Assembly (NCBI RefSeq): GCF_014207985.1
Contig: NZ_JACHMI010000001.1
Location: 10,151,001 to 10,215,000 of the forward strand
From: Nonomuraea rubra
GTDB taxonomy: Bacteria; Actinomycetota; Actinomycetes; Streptosporangiales; Streptosporangiaceae
Reading direction: 5' to 3'
DNA: 64,000 nucleotides
A program made the translations under genes and the position numbers. The notes under the pieces were generated by a model, which was given only the letters and a program-made list of their open reading frames with translations, had not been told where the DNA came from and did no database searches. Each line of letters starts with the position of its first letter. Position 1 is the first letter of the stretch. Below are positions 16,563 through 24,755 of this stretch, piece by piece.

Positions 16563-16711
16563 GTGAACTCCCCCGAGAGTGCGGCCGCGGGATCTTTGTC
16601 CGGCATTCCCCTGGCCAGGGCGGACAATGCGCCCCTTTCCCCAGCGCTGCCCATTCTTGGGAGAACGGCCATCTTCCCCATGAGATGACCGCCGTGTCCG
16701 GGATCGTCCGG

Positions 16712-17310
16712 CTATCGCGGGGAGAGCCGGCCGCTGGTGAGGTCGCGGGCGACCCGGGCGAGCGCGCGGATCCGGGCGTTCTCCTGGGACGTGCGCCAGA
16801 CGAGCCCGAGCGGGATGGGCGGCAGGTCGTGAATCGGCACGAGCACCACCTGATCGTTCCCGAAGTGCCGCATCTGCACCGTCGGATGCACCACCTTGCC
16901 CCGGGCGATGAGGCTGGCCGCCTCGGCCACGGTCCTGACCGGCTCCGGGTGTGTCCGCAGGACGCGCCCTGACGGGGTGCGCACCGGCAGGATCGCCTGC
17001 CGGAGCCGGTCGTCCAGGCCGCCCACCGCCCAGTTGGGCACCAGGTGGTCGGCGAGCGCCTCGACAGACACGCTGCGTTCGCGGGCCAGCGGATGGCCGG
17101 CGGCCACGGCCAGTGCCCGGGGCCGGCGGGTGATCCTCGGGCCGATCGTGAAGCCCGGTGAGCCCACGACCAGCCAGTGCGCCAGCACGTCGATCTCGCC
17201 GGACCGCAGCGGCTCGTGCGCGTCGAGCACCGCCACCTCCCGCAGCGACAGGACACAGTCAGGGCACACCCGTTCGAACGCGGTGACGAGCCGATCGAGC
17301 GCCGGCCCGC
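16712..17310 (-). pseudogene. LysR-type regulator, N-terminal half deleted
   Basis: The frame encodes the substrate-binding domain of a LysR regulator, from ALDRLVTAFERVCPDC through LSLREVAVLDAHEPLRSGEIDV to a normal C terminus. The helix-turn-helix half is missing: upstream of about 17310 the DNA changes abruptly to coding sequence of an aldo-keto reductase on the other strand. The remaining protein could not bind DNA as a LysR protein does. An ORF runs through the junction, but the added N terminus is antisense reductase. Confidence 0.8.
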
Positions 17311-17960
17311 ACGTCGTGGCCCTGCACATCTGGGACGGGCGCACGCCGGTCGAGGAGGTGCTGCGGGCGATGGACGACCTGGTGCGCGCAGGGAAGGTGC
17401 TGTATGTCGGCATCTCCGACATCCCCGCGTGGCAGGTGTCGCGCATGCAGGAGATCGCCCGGCTTCGGGGCTGGTCACCGCTGGTCGCCCTGCAGATCCC
17501 GTACAGCCTGGTCGAGCGGACCGTGGAGCGCGAGCTCATCCCCATGACCGAGGCCATGGGACTGGCGGTCCTGCCCTGGTCGCCCCTGGCGGGCGGGGTG
17601 CTCACCGGCAAGTACGGCCGCTCGGACCTGGAGACCGATGGCGGCATGGGCGCTCGCAAGGCGGTCGCGGCGGGCAACGGGTTCCTCACCGAACGGGCGC
17701 TGAAGATCGCAGCGGTGGTGCAGGAGCTCGCCGCCGAAGCCGGCACCACGCCGTCTCGCGTCGCGCTGGCCTGGACGCTGCTCAACCCCGCCGTCGTCTC
17801 CTCCCTGGTGGGCGCCAGGACGCTCGCCCAGCTCAAGGACAATCTGGGCGCCCTGGAGATCGAGCTCGACACCGGGCAGCGGGCGAGGCTGGACGAGGTC
17901 AGCGCCGTCGATCCGGGCTTCCCGCACGACATCCTGGGCCGCCTGGCCGCGTCGCGGTAG
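17311..17960 (+). pseudogene. Aldo-keto reductase, N-terminal half deleted
   Basis: The C-terminal two thirds of an aldo-keto reductase: VVALHIWDGRTPVEEVLRA, VRAGKVLYVGISDI, LQIPYSLVER, LPWSPLAGGVLTGKYG and a late ALAWTLLNPAVVSSLVGA strand-helix. The N terminus with the catalytic Asp/Tyr/Lys is absent; its place is taken by the truncated LysR gene on the opposite strand. A head-to-head LysR/reductase pair lost both 5' halves and the shared promoter in one deletion. Confidence 0.8.
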
Positions 17961-18016
17961 GCGGCGAGTCCGGACGGACCGGGGCGACCGGCCCGCCGTT
18001 CCGGCGCCCATGGGGC

Positions 18017-18044
18017 GAGGCCCGGCTCCATCGGGCCGGGCCTC
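18017..18044. terminator. Perfect 10-bp hairpin between convergent genes
   Basis: GAGGCCCGGC and its exact complement flank an 8-base loop, between the reductase remnant and the acetyltransferase stop. It is GC-rich without a U-run, as is usual for actinobacterial terminators. Confidence 0.65.
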
Positions 18045-18056
18045 ACCATGAACGGG

Positions 18057-18659
18057 TTACGCGCTGATCAGCTCGGCGACCGTGAGGTCACGGAAGACCG
18101 TGGTCTGCACGTCCTCCGACGGGCGCTGGAAGAGCGCGCCCGACGATCGGTGCGGCAGGTCCACCGTGCGTACGTGACGGAAGCCGCGATCGCGGTAGTA
18201 GCCCTGCAGCCGCGGGTTGGCCTTGGCGCAGTCGAGGCGGACCCAGGGCAGGCCCGCCGAGAAGGCCGAGGCGCAGGCCCAGTCGAGCAGGGCGTCCCCG
18301 AGGCCGGAGCCCGACCAGGGGCGGGCGACGGCCAGCTTGTGGATGTAGAGCGCGGCCCCCGGGTCGTCGGCGAGAGTCCAGAACTCGGGGTCCGCGTGGT
18401 CGTCGATGGCGATGGTGGCCACCGGCGGGGCCGATTCGTCGGGGTCGAGGTATCTGAGCTCGTCGTCCAGGAGGAAGAGCACGCGCTCCTCGATCAGCGG
18501 CTCGATGCGCTCGGGGCCGAACCCTCCACGGGGCCATTGCCGCACTCCCTGCGTGTACAGCCACTCGGCGGTGTCGGCGAGCAGCGTGAGGACGCCGGGA
18601 AGGTCCGCGGGTTCCGCTCTGCGGAGTGAGAGCGGGTGAAGGAGGGTGTTTGTGTGCAT
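18057..18659 (-). CDS. GNAT-family N-acetyltransferase
   Basis: 200 residues. The acetyl-CoA-binding region is LYIHKLAVARPWSGSGLGDALLDWA near 104-129, where the Q/RxxGxG/A loop reads RPWSGSGLG. The C-terminal GYYRDRGFRHV is also typical. The N terminus LRRAEPADLPGVLTLLADTAEWLY resembles the acetyltransferases that modify small molecules, but the substrate cannot be told. The ATG has GAAGGG seven bases upstream. It is a single-gene unit. Confidence 0.85.
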   Translation of the reverse strand: MHTNTLLHPLSLRRAEPADLPGVLTLLADTAEWLYTQGVRQWPRGGFGPERIEPLIEERVLFLLDDELRYLDPDESAPPVATIAIDDHADPEFWTLADDPGAALYIHKLAVARPWSGSGLGDALLDWACASAFSAGLPWVRLDCAKANPRLQGYYRDRGFRHVRTVDLPHRSSGALFQRPSEDVQTTVFRDLTVAELISA

Positions 18660-18773
18660 AGTAGTACCCTTCGTTGCGTTGGGTGTCCGCGCCTGCGCAT
18701 AGCGTGATGACGCAATGTCGCATAGGGGCGAAATGGGGCCTCAACCCGATATATATGGATAAATGGCGATTTA

Positions 18774-18794
18774 GGGGAGTATGCACGACTCCCC
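18774..18794. terminator. 7-bp hairpin downstream of the GntR/UTRA gene
   Basis: GGGGAGT and ACTCCCC enclose a 7-base loop, about 70 bases past the GntR stop. It sits in a short AT-rich stretch (18740-18780) unlike the surrounding coding DNA. Confidence 0.5.
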
Positions 18795-18862
18795 CAGGCC
18801 AGCGAGGCGGCTATTTCTCGCTGCGCCCGGCCGGCGGGATCACCCCTTCACCCACGAGCTCG

Positions 18863-19612
18863 TCAGCGGCGATCGAGCTCGTATCTGATCAGATGTTTGT
18901 CGGCTGGCAAAACCGACACGGCGACACGCACTGGCATGTCCGCCCCGTCGTACCCCACTCGGACGTACACCATGACTGGTGTACCGAGCTCCAGTTGGAG
19001 GCGTTCGGCCTCCTCCTGGTTGGGCATGCGCGCCCAGATGTCGTCCACGACGCGCACCTGCGCATGGCCCAGCTCTTCCAGCACCCGGTTCGCCCCTCGC
19101 GCGATGTCTCCAGGCCTGGCGATCTCGGAGTCCGCGACCAGGTCGCGGGGGAAGTAGGAATCGTTGGTGTTGTACGGCTGCCCGTCCACGAAACGCAGAC
19201 GGCGTCTCACCACCGCCAATTCCCCATCGGCCAGCTCCAGCCTGCTGGCGATCTCCTCGACGGGAGACACCGTCAGCACCTCGATGTACTGGCTGGGTGC
19301 GCGGCCTTCCTGCCCGACGGCGTAGGCGAACGCCTCGCGCAGTTCCCCGCTGGGTTGCGGCTCCAGCTCCCGCTGCGGATAGATCAGCAGCGGTCTGCGG
19401 TCCCTGACCACGGTGCCGCGCCGCGGCGTGCGCGTTACCAGACCCTCGTTGACGAGTTCGCCGAGGGCCAGCCTCACCGTGTTCCTGCTCACCCCATGGT
19501 CTTCCATGAGCTGCGCCTCGGTCGGCAGCTGTGCCCCGGGGCCGAGGACACCCGAGTAGATGGCTCGTCGCAACTCCGAAGCCACCTGCTGATACAGCAC
19601 CGACCTTGCCAC
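18863..19612 (-). CDS. GntR-family regulator with UTRA ligand domain
   Basis: 249 residues from GTG 19612, chosen because AAGGGG lies five bases upstream; GTG 19618 sits too close to it. The winged helix (LYQQVASELRRAIYSG, LPTEAQLMEDHGVSRNTVRL, LVTRTPRRGTVV) occupies residues 1-75. The rest is a UTRA domain with RRLRFVDGQPYNTNDSYFP and a terminal VYVRVGYDG-VRVAVSVLPADKHLIRYEL. HutC/KorSA-like members of this group often control integrated plasmids or catabolic genes. It faces away from a low-GC region that holds no clear target gene. Confidence 0.88.
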   Translation of the reverse strand: MARSVLYQQVASELRRAIYSGVLGPGAQLPTEAQLMEDHGVSRNTVRLALGELVNEGLVTRTPRRGTVVRDRRPLLIYPQRELEPQPSGELREAFAYAVGQEGRAPSQYIEVLTVSPVEEIASRLELADGELAVVRRRLRFVDGQPYNTNDSYFPRDLVADSEIARPGDIARGANRVLEELGHAQVRVVDDIWARMPNQEEAERLQLELGTPVMVYVRVGYDGADMPVRVAVSVLPADKHLIRYELDRR

Positions 19613-19623
19613 TTTCACCCCTT

Positions 19624-19635
19624 TTGTTCCAACAA
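19624..19635. promoter_or_regulatory. Short palindrome upstream of the GntR start
   Basis: TTGTT and AACAA flank two bases, directly before the GntR ribosome site. It may be an autoregulatory operator; the length is modest and could be chance. Confidence 0.3.
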
Positions 19636-19749
19636 TTTAGACGATCTGGTTCTAGCAGGCCACAACCCCTTGACCGAACCGCCTCCACCGGCCCATCATC
19701 CATTCGTTGGTACAAATCCATCTAAAGGCCGGTGAGGGGGTGAAGGCCA

Positions 19750-20073
19750 GTGTTGCCGGTCCGCACGGGTACGCCATACCTGCCCTGGCATGACCCTCGC
19801 GAAGCAACACGTTTACTGCGTTACGCGTTGACTCGCCAGCGGTTCACCCACACCTACCAGAGCATTGGCGACGGCATGCCCGAGCCATCGGTGCTGACTG
19901 AGCTGACCGTGTGGTGCGACGACGGATCCTTAGTCGGGAACAAGGAGGGTGGCGCCCCCGTCACGCATCGCGTTGATGACCCGGTTGGTGCAGCTCAACG
20001 CATCGCCGCACGTCGCCGGCGACAGGGACCTTCGCGCTCCCCCATCGACTCCGTGTGCGAGTCAACGGTCTAG
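19750..20073 (+). CDS. Possible small protein, low GC
   Basis: A 107-codon frame from GTG 19750. The translation has a plausible globular start (TGTPYLPWHDPREATRLLRY) but recalls no family I know. Third-position GC is clearly lower than in neighbouring genes and the last third looks arginine-rich and less convincing. It is divergent from the GntR/UTRA gene. It may be a real acquired gene, a remnant of a mobile element, or chance. Confidence 0.35.
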   Translation: MLPVRTGTPYLPWHDPREATRLLRYALTRQRFTHTYQSIGDGMPEPSVLTELTVWCDDGSLVGNKEGGAPVTHRVDDPVGAAQRIAARRRRQGPSRSPIDSVCESTV

Positions 20074-20421
20074 GACTCCATCCCTCGCCGGAGTCCTGGC
20101 GCCGTCGCACGCGGGGCAGGAAGCGCGTCCTGGCGGGTCCCCCACGCCCGCCAGGACGCGCTTTCCTCCGAGGACCGGCCATCGCCTTCAGCCTCCATCT
20201 CCCGATGGGGGCTTCTTCTTTGCCCGCGGGCGGGCCGCGCGACCTCCGGGTCGCGCCCGCCGCCGATTCCGTACCGCTCACGTCTGCCACCAAGTCCGGG
20301 TCGTCCTCCTCGACGACACCTGATGCCACAATCATCGACCCTCGGAGCCCGACCTGGGGGCTGCTTCGTGATGGTGGGACTGGTGGGATTTACCGGTACG
20401 AATCGAATTTCCCGGACGAGG
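20074..20421. other. 348-bp non-coding stretch
   Basis: No convincing gene on either strand. It holds one strong stem-loop (20121-20163) and otherwise mixed, moderately GC-rich sequence. The open frames crossing it have no protein-like composition. Confidence 0.6.
20121..20163. terminator. Perfect 17-bp stem-loop
   Basis: AAGCGCGTCCTGGCGGG at 20121-20137 pairs exactly with 20147-20163 across a 9-base loop, with CTTTCC following. It is the strongest hairpin in the left half of the window and could end transcription from either side, from the small ORF or from the DUF35 gene. Confidence 0.75.
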
Positions 20422-20856
20422 TCAGTCGGCGGGAGAATTTTCACCGGACCGGATGGCGATGCAACTTTCCGGCATCCAGTCGAGCACGATCAACTCCTCG
20501 TCCACCTGCGTGAACACCCCGCGGACCCGCTCCCCCGCCTCCGGCGGACGCTCCGCGCGCCAGTTCCCATACACCAGACCGCCCGGAACGGCCTTCAAAC
20601 GAACCATTACCACTAGGTATGGATCGCGGAGCCCCGGAACGAAGGGCTGACGGCTGACGATCCAACTCTCAACCTCTCCCTCCGGCGCCACCTCCCGCCA
20701 CCGCCACCCCTCCGTACGGCAGGCCGCGCAGAACGCCCGCGGCGGGAACCGGAGAGTGCCGCAGGCGTCACACTCCTGCACCGCGAACTCCCGCCTGGCG
20801 ACCCGCTCCCACCACGCGCGCGAGTCACGGTCGGGCTCGGGACGGTAGCCGGGCAT
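20422..20856 (-). CDS. DUF35 OB-fold / zinc-ribbon protein, partner of a thiolase-like enzyme
   Basis: 144 residues. A rubredoxin-like zinc ribbon has two Cys pairs, CDACG and CAAC (residues about 30-45), followed by an OB-fold with VESWIVSRQPFVPGL, DPYLVVMVRL and GERVRGVF. DUF35 proteins pair with thiolase-fold lipid-transfer proteins; in steroid side-chain degradation a DUF35 domain and Ltp2 together form an aldolase. Here the start codon overlaps the stop of the Ltp-like gene (ATGA), which strongly supports a complex. No hydratase domain is fused. Confidence 0.85.
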   Translation of the reverse strand: MPGYRPEPDRDSRAWWERVARREFAVQECDACGTLRFPPRAFCAACRTEGWRWREVAPEGEVESWIVSRQPFVPGLRDPYLVVMVRLKAVPGGLVYGNWRAERPPEAGERVRGVFTQVDEELIVLDWMPESCIAIRSGENSPAD

Positions 20857-22019
20857 CACGCCCTCCTCAGGATCAGCGCGGACGTGGCGGGCAGGACGTA
20901 GCCGGGCTGCGCCGTGGAGAGCGCCACCTCGGCGCCCGGCACCTGGCGGTCCCCGGCCTCGCCTCTGAGCTGGGAGACCGCCTCGGCGATGTGGTTGATC
21001 CCGTGGACGTACCCCTCCGACAGGAAACCCCCGTGCGTGTTGACCGGGAGCGCGCCGTCCAGCGCGGTGGCCCCGGAGGCCACGTACGGGCCGCCCTCGC
21101 CCTTGGGGCAGAAGCCGTAGTCCTCGAGCTGCACGATCACCGAGTAGGTGAAGCAGTCGTACAGCTCGGCCACGTCGACGTCCCCCGGCCCGAGTCCCGC
21201 CTGGGCGTACAGGCGGGGGGCCAGGGCGGCGGCGGCCGTCACCGTGGGGTCGTCGCAGGACAGGTGCGAGGTGCCGCCGCCCCACGCCGCGGCCGAGACG
21301 AGGACCGGGGGGCGGCGCAGCGAGCGGGCACGCTCGGCGGTGGTGACGACCACGGCGCAGGCCCCGTCCGTCTCCAGGCAGCAGTCCAGGAGGCGGAACG
21401 GCTCGGCGATCCACCGGCTGGCCAGGTAGTCGTCCAGGGTGATGGGGGTGCGCATGAGGGCGCGCGGGTTCTTGGCGGCGTTGGCCCGCTGGGTGACGGC
21501 CAGGGCGCCGAGGTGCTCGGCCCTGGTGCCGTAGCGCAGCATGTGGGCGCGGGCGTACATGGCGAACTGCTGGGCCGGTGCCACGTACCCGTAGGGGGCC
21601 TGGTACTGCACTTCGAAACTCGCGGGCAGGCCCCGCCCGGTGCCGCCCATGCGGAACTCCGAGCGCGCGTTGATGGCCCGGTAGCAGACGACGGTCTCGG
21701 CCAGGCCGGCGGCCACGGCGAGCGCGGCCTGCCCGACGACCGCGTGGGAGACGCTGCCGCCGCCGAACTGGTCGAGGTGCCAGGACAGGTCCGCCAGCCC
21801 CAGGGCGGGGCCGACCAGGGTGGGCGGGGCCGAGTCGCCGACCCGGTGGGTGGCCAGGCCGTCCACGTCGTCAGGCGCCAGGCCGGCGTCCTCCAGCGCG
21901 GCGAGCACGGCACGGCAGGCCAGCGTCAGGGTGCTGACGCCGGAGTCCTTGGTGAAGGGCGTGTAGCCGACCCCGGCGATGGCGGTGTGATCCGAGAATT
22001 CAAGCAAGCGCTTGGGCAC
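20856..22019 (-). CDS. Thiolase-fold lipid-transfer protein (Ltp/SCP-x type), aldolase-like
   Basis: 387 residues from GTG 22019; GTG 22028, with AAGGAG ten bases upstream, would add three. Typical segments are TAIAGVGYTPFTKDSG, FGGGSVSHAVVGQAALAVAA, DCCLETDGACAVVV, ELYDCFTYSV and HGGFLSEGYVHGINHIAEAV. The usual thiolase nucleophilic Cys context is replaced by GGGSV, as in non-condensing Ltp enzymes, which with DUF35 cleave beta-hydroxy acyl-CoAs by retro-aldol chemistry. I prefer 22019 because TTGACA (22051-22056) and TACCGT (22027-22032) place the transcript start at this codon. A KstR2-type operator lies in codons 2-6. Confidence 0.82.
   Translation of the reverse strand: MPKRLLEFSDHTAIAGVGYTPFTKDSGVSTLTLACRAVLAALEDAGLAPDDVDGLATHRVGDSAPPTLVGPALGLADLSWHLDQFGGGSVSHAVVGQAALAVAAGLAETVVCYRAINARSEFRMGGTGRGLPASFEVQYQAPYGYVAPAQQFAMYARAHMLRYGTRAEHLGALAVTQRANAAKNPRALMRTPITLDDYLASRWIAEPFRLLDCCLETDGACAVVVTTAERARSLRRPPVLVSAAAWGGGTSHLSCDDPTVTAAAALAPRLYAQAGLGPGDVDVAELYDCFTYSVIVQLEDYGFCPKGEGGPYVASGATALDGALPVNTHGGFLSEGYVHGINHIAEAVSQLRGEAGDRQVPGAEVALSTAQPGYVLPATSALILRRA
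22003..22016. promoter_or_regulatory. KstR2-type operator inside the first codons of the Ltp gene
   Basis: AGCAAGCGCTTGGG fits the KstR2 consensus AnCAAGnnCTTGnT except at the last base. It is just downstream of the predicted transcript start, where bound repressor would block RNA polymerase, and it also encodes Pro-Lys-Arg-Leu-Leu. Confidence 0.65.
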
Positions 22020-22026
22020 ACCCGTC

Positions 22027-22056
22027 ACGGTAGGCAGGCTCCTTCCAGCCTGTCAA
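22027..22056 (-). promoter_or_regulatory. Promoter of the Ltp-DUF35 operon
   Basis: Minus-strand TTGACA (22051-22056), 18 bases, TACCGT (22027-22032). Both match vegetative consensus. The spacing puts the first transcribed base at about 22020, so GTG 22019 would be leaderless. Confidence 0.6.
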
Positions 22057-22076
22057 CGCAGGTGAGGGAGTGCGAC

Positions 22077-22106
22077 TTGACACCCCTTCCGGGTTGCCCC
22101 TAGCGT
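22077..22106 (+). promoter_or_regulatory. Promoter of the flavin reductase-fadE30-ipdF operon
   Basis: TTGACA (22077-22082), 18 bases, TAGCGT (22101-22106). The transcript would begin at about 22113, inside the operator at 22110-22123, leaving a leader of about 47 bases with a GAGGAGG ribosome site. Confidence 0.65.
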
Positions 22107-22109
22107 CCA

Positions 22110-22123
22110 AGCAAGCGCTTGGT
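22110..22123. promoter_or_regulatory. KstR2-type operator at the flavin reductase promoter
   Basis: AGCAAGCGCTTGGT fits AnCAAGnnCTTGnT at every fixed position and covers the predicted transcript start. The same 14 bases recur at 39851-39864 between fadA6 and kstR2. Confidence 0.78.
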
Positions 22124-22159
22124 AAGATGACTTCTGTCGGCGCACCGAGGAGGCGGACC

Positions 22160-22774
22160 ATGAGCACACACGCTGCCCGGCTCATCACGCCGGACGGCTG
22201 TCGCAGCCTTCCGGCGCCCCACCAGCGCAGCAGGATTCGCAACGGAGCCGCCATGCCGACGGGGCACTCGCACCACAGCCAGAACGGCCAGCTCGACAGC
22301 CGCCGTTTCCGGCAGGTGCTCGGCAGGTTCGCCACCGGCGTGGTGGCGATCACGGCCGTCGACCCCATGGACGGGCAGCCGTGCGGCCTGGCCGCCAACT
22401 CCTTCACCTCCGTCTCGCTCGACCCGCCCCTCGTGGCGTTCTGCGTCGCCTACACCAGCACGAGCTGGCCGCGGCTGCGCGGTGCGAAGGCGCTCACCGT
22501 GAACGTGCTGGCCGAGCACCAGCAGGCCGTGTGCGCGCAGCTCGCGACCAAGGGCGGCGACAAGTTCGCCGGCCTCACCTGGACGGTCTCCCCCGGCGGC
22601 AACCCGGTGCTCGAAGGCGCGCTGGCCTGGCTCGACTGCGCCGTCGAGGCCGAGCACCCGGCGGGCGACCACGTGATCGTGGTGGCCAGGGTGCTGCAGC
22701 TCGACACCCACGCGGAGGGCGGCCCGCTGGTGTTCTTCCGCGGGGGCTACGGGGGGTTCGTTGAGCCTTCGTGA
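22160..22774 (+). CDS. Flavin reductase family (FMN-binding) oxidoreductase
   Basis: 204 residues from ATG 22160, which has GAGGAGG six bases upstream; ATG 22253 with GGAG would give the more usual 173 residues. The flavin-reductase split barrel is clear: FRQVLGRFATGVVAITAV, GLAANSFTSVSLDPPLVAFC, LTVNVLAEHQQAVC, then ALAWLDCAVEAEHPAGDHVIVVARV and a closing PLVFFRGGYGGF. Such enzymes supply reduced flavin to two-component monooxygenases (HpaC/HsaB-like) but no oxygenase partner is adjacent. It is the first gene of a KstR2-controlled operon with fadE30 and ipdF. The extra 31 N-terminal residues lack family resemblance. Confidence 0.85.
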   Translation: MSTHAARLITPDGCRSLPAPHQRSRIRNGAAMPTGHSHHSQNGQLDSRRFRQVLGRFATGVVAITAVDPMDGQPCGLAANSFTSVSLDPPLVAFCVAYTSTSWPRLRGAKALTVNVLAEHQQAVCAQLATKGGDKFAGLTWTVSPGGNPVLEGALAWLDCAVEAEHPAGDHVIVVARVLQLDTHAEGGPLVFFRGGYGGFVEPS

Positions 22775-23888
22775 GGAGGCGCGGGCCTGGCTGGAGGAGA
22801 GCCTCGGCGGCGAGTTCGCCGGCGCCAGGGGCCTGGGCGGCCCCGGGCGCGAGCACGAGGGCTTCGAGCCGAGGCGGGCGTGGGAGCGCCACCTCGGCAA
22901 GCACGGCTGGACCTGCCTGGGCTGGCCGCGGCGCTACGGCGGCCGCGCCGCCTCCATCGCCGACCAGGTCGCCTTCCACGAGGAGTACGCCAGGGCCGGC
23001 GCCCCCGCCCGCCTGGGCCTCATCGGCGAGGGCCTCATCGGCCCGACCATCCTGGAGTACGGCACCGACGCCCAGAAGGAGCGCTTCCTGCCGCCCATCC
23101 AGCGGGGCGAGGAGCTGTGGTGCCAGGGCTACTCCGAGCCCGAGGCCGGCTCCGACCTGGCGAACGTCCAGACCAGGGCCAGGCTCGACGGCGGCGACTG
23201 GGTGATCACCGGCCAGAAGGTGTGGACGTCGCTCGCGCAGTGGGCCGACTGGTGCTTCGTGTTGTGCCGGACCGAGGAGGGCTCGCGGCGGCACCACGGG
23301 CTGTCGTACCTGCTGGTCCCCATGCGGCAGCCGGGAGTCGAGGTCAGGCCGATCGTGCAGCTCACCGGGACCTCGGAGTTCAACGAGGTGTTCTTCGACG
23401 GCGCGCGTACCGCGGCGGGCAACCTTCTCGGCGCCCCCGGCGAGGGGTGGCGGGTCGCCATGGCCACGCTCGGGTACGAGCGTGGCGTGTCCACGCTCGG
23501 GCAGCAGATCGGGTTCGGGCGGGAGCTCGCCGAGGTCGTCGAGACGGCCAGGCGGACCGGCGCGATCGACGACCCGGTGCTCCGCGACCGGCTCGTCCGC
23601 TCGTGGCTGGAGCTGCGGATCATGCGGCTGAACGCGCTGCGCATGCTCCGCCCCGAGGCCGGGCCCGAGGTGTCGATCGCCAAGCTGTACTGGTCGGAGT
23701 GGCACCGCAGGCTGGGCGAGCTGGCGCAGGCCGTCCAGGGCAGGGCCGGGCTGGTCGCGGGCGCGGACGGTGAGCTCGGCGAGCTGCAGCGGCTCTACCT
23801 GTTCAGCCGGGCCGACACCATCTACGCCGGCTCCAGCGAGATCCAGCGCAACCTCATCGCCGAACGCACCCTGGGCCTGCCCCGCTGA
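22761..23888 (+). CDS. fadE30: FadE30-like acyl-CoA dehydrogenase of HIP degradation
   Basis: 375 residues, TTG start inside the end of the reductase gene (14-base overlap) with a GGGGGG ribosome site. Acyl-CoA dehydrogenase marks are CLGWPRRYGG, CQGYSEPEAGSDLA for substrate and FAD contacts, WVITGQKVWTS, and the C-terminal YAGSSEIQRNLIAERTLGLPR. In mycobacteria FadE30 (Rv3560c) is next to IpdF (Rv3559c), exactly the order here. It would introduce a double bond in the CoA thioester of HIP or its hydroxylated form, passing electrons to ETF. The assignment rests on neighbour order and operator as well as sequence. Confidence 0.86.
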   Translation: MSLREEARAWLEESLGGEFAGARGLGGPGREHEGFEPRRAWERHLGKHGWTCLGWPRRYGGRAASIADQVAFHEEYARAGAPARLGLIGEGLIGPTILEYGTDAQKERFLPPIQRGEELWCQGYSEPEAGSDLANVQTRARLDGGDWVITGQKVWTSLAQWADWCFVLCRTEEGSRRHHGLSYLLVPMRQPGVEVRPIVQLTGTSEFNEVFFDGARTAAGNLLGAPGEGWRVAMATLGYERGVSTLGQQIGFGRELAEVVETARRTGAIDDPVLRDRLVRSWLELRIMRLNALRMLRPEAGPEVSIAKLYWSEWHRRLGELAQAVQGRAGLVAGADGELGELQRLYLFSRADTIYAGSSEIQRNLIAERTLGLPR

Positions 23889-23981
23889 CCCCGCCGCCCT
23901 TGGCCGACGTCTGGCGGAACCCCGCCAGCCCCCGCCGACCTCCTGCGGACCCTTGCCGACCCTCGCAGATCGGAGTCGCCG

Positions 23982-24755
23982 ATGCCACCGCCGTACCCGA
24001 AGGCCCACGGGCTGCTCGACGGAAAGGTCACGCTGGTCACGGCCGCGGCGGGGGCGGGCATCGGCTACGCCACGGCCAGGCGCTGCGCCGAGGAGGGCGC
24101 CACGGTCGTCCTGTCGGACCGGCACGAGCGCCGCCTGGCCGCCGCCGCCGAGTCGCTGGCGGAGCTCACCGGCGTCAAACCGCTCGCCGTCCCGTGCGAC
24201 GTGACGTCGCAGGCACAGGTGACGGCGCTGTTCGACGCGGTGGTGGACGCGCACGGCCGGCTGGACGTGCTCGTCAACAATGCCGGCCTCGGCGGTACGG
24301 CGCCGCTGGCCGAGATGACGGACGAGCAGTGGCACGCCGTCATCGACGTCACCCTGAACGGCACCATGCGCTGCACCAGGGCGGCGCTGCGGCACATGAT
24401 CCCCCAGGGCCGCGGCGTCATCGTGAACAACGCCTCCGTGGTCGGCTGGCGGGCCCAGCGCGGGCAGGCGCACTACGCGGCGGCCAAGGCCGGGGTGATG
24501 GCGCTGACCAGGTGCGTGGCGCTGGAGGTGGCCGAGCACGGGATCCGGGTCAACGCGGTGGCGCCGTCGCTGGCCGTGCATCCGTTCCTGGCGAAGGTGA
24601 CCAGCGAGGAGCTGCTGGCGGAGCTGGCGGCCAAGGAGGCGTTCGGGCGGTCGGCCGAGCCGTGGGAGGTGGCGAACGTGATCGTCTTCCTGGCCGGCGA
24701 CTACTCCTCGTACATGACCGGCGAGGTGGTGTCGGTTTCCTCCCAGCACCCCTGA
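23982..24755 (+). CDS. ipdF: IpdF-like short-chain dehydrogenase
   Basis: 257 residues. The Rossmann motif is TAAAGAGIGYATARR, with NNAG at about 96, the active-site YAAAK preceded by the Ser region NNASVVGWRAQRGQAHYAAAK, and the distinctive C terminus SSYMTGEVVSVSSQHP, which I recognise from mycobacterial IpdF (Rv3559c). IpdF oxidises 5-hydroxy-HIP-CoA so that ring opening can proceed. It follows fadE30 by 93 bases in the same operon and ends at the PadR control region. Confidence 0.87.
   Translation: MPPPYPKAHGLLDGKVTLVTAAAGAGIGYATARRCAEEGATVVLSDRHERRLAAAAESLAELTGVKPLAVPCDVTSQAQVTALFDAVVDAHGRLDVLVNNAGLGGTAPLAEMTDEQWHAVIDVTLNGTMRCTRAALRHMIPQGRGVIVNNASVVGWRAQRGQAHYAAAKAGVMALTRCVALEVAEHGIRVNAVAPSLAVHPFLAKVTSEELLAELAAKEAFGRSAEPWEVANVIVFLAGDYSSYMTGEVVSVSSQHP

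Noticed and set aside
16896..17960. 354-codon frame that looks like a complete aldo-keto reductase gene
   Set aside because: Its first 140 codons are antisense LysR sequence; only the C-terminal part is reductase, so it is a junction artefact of the deletion.
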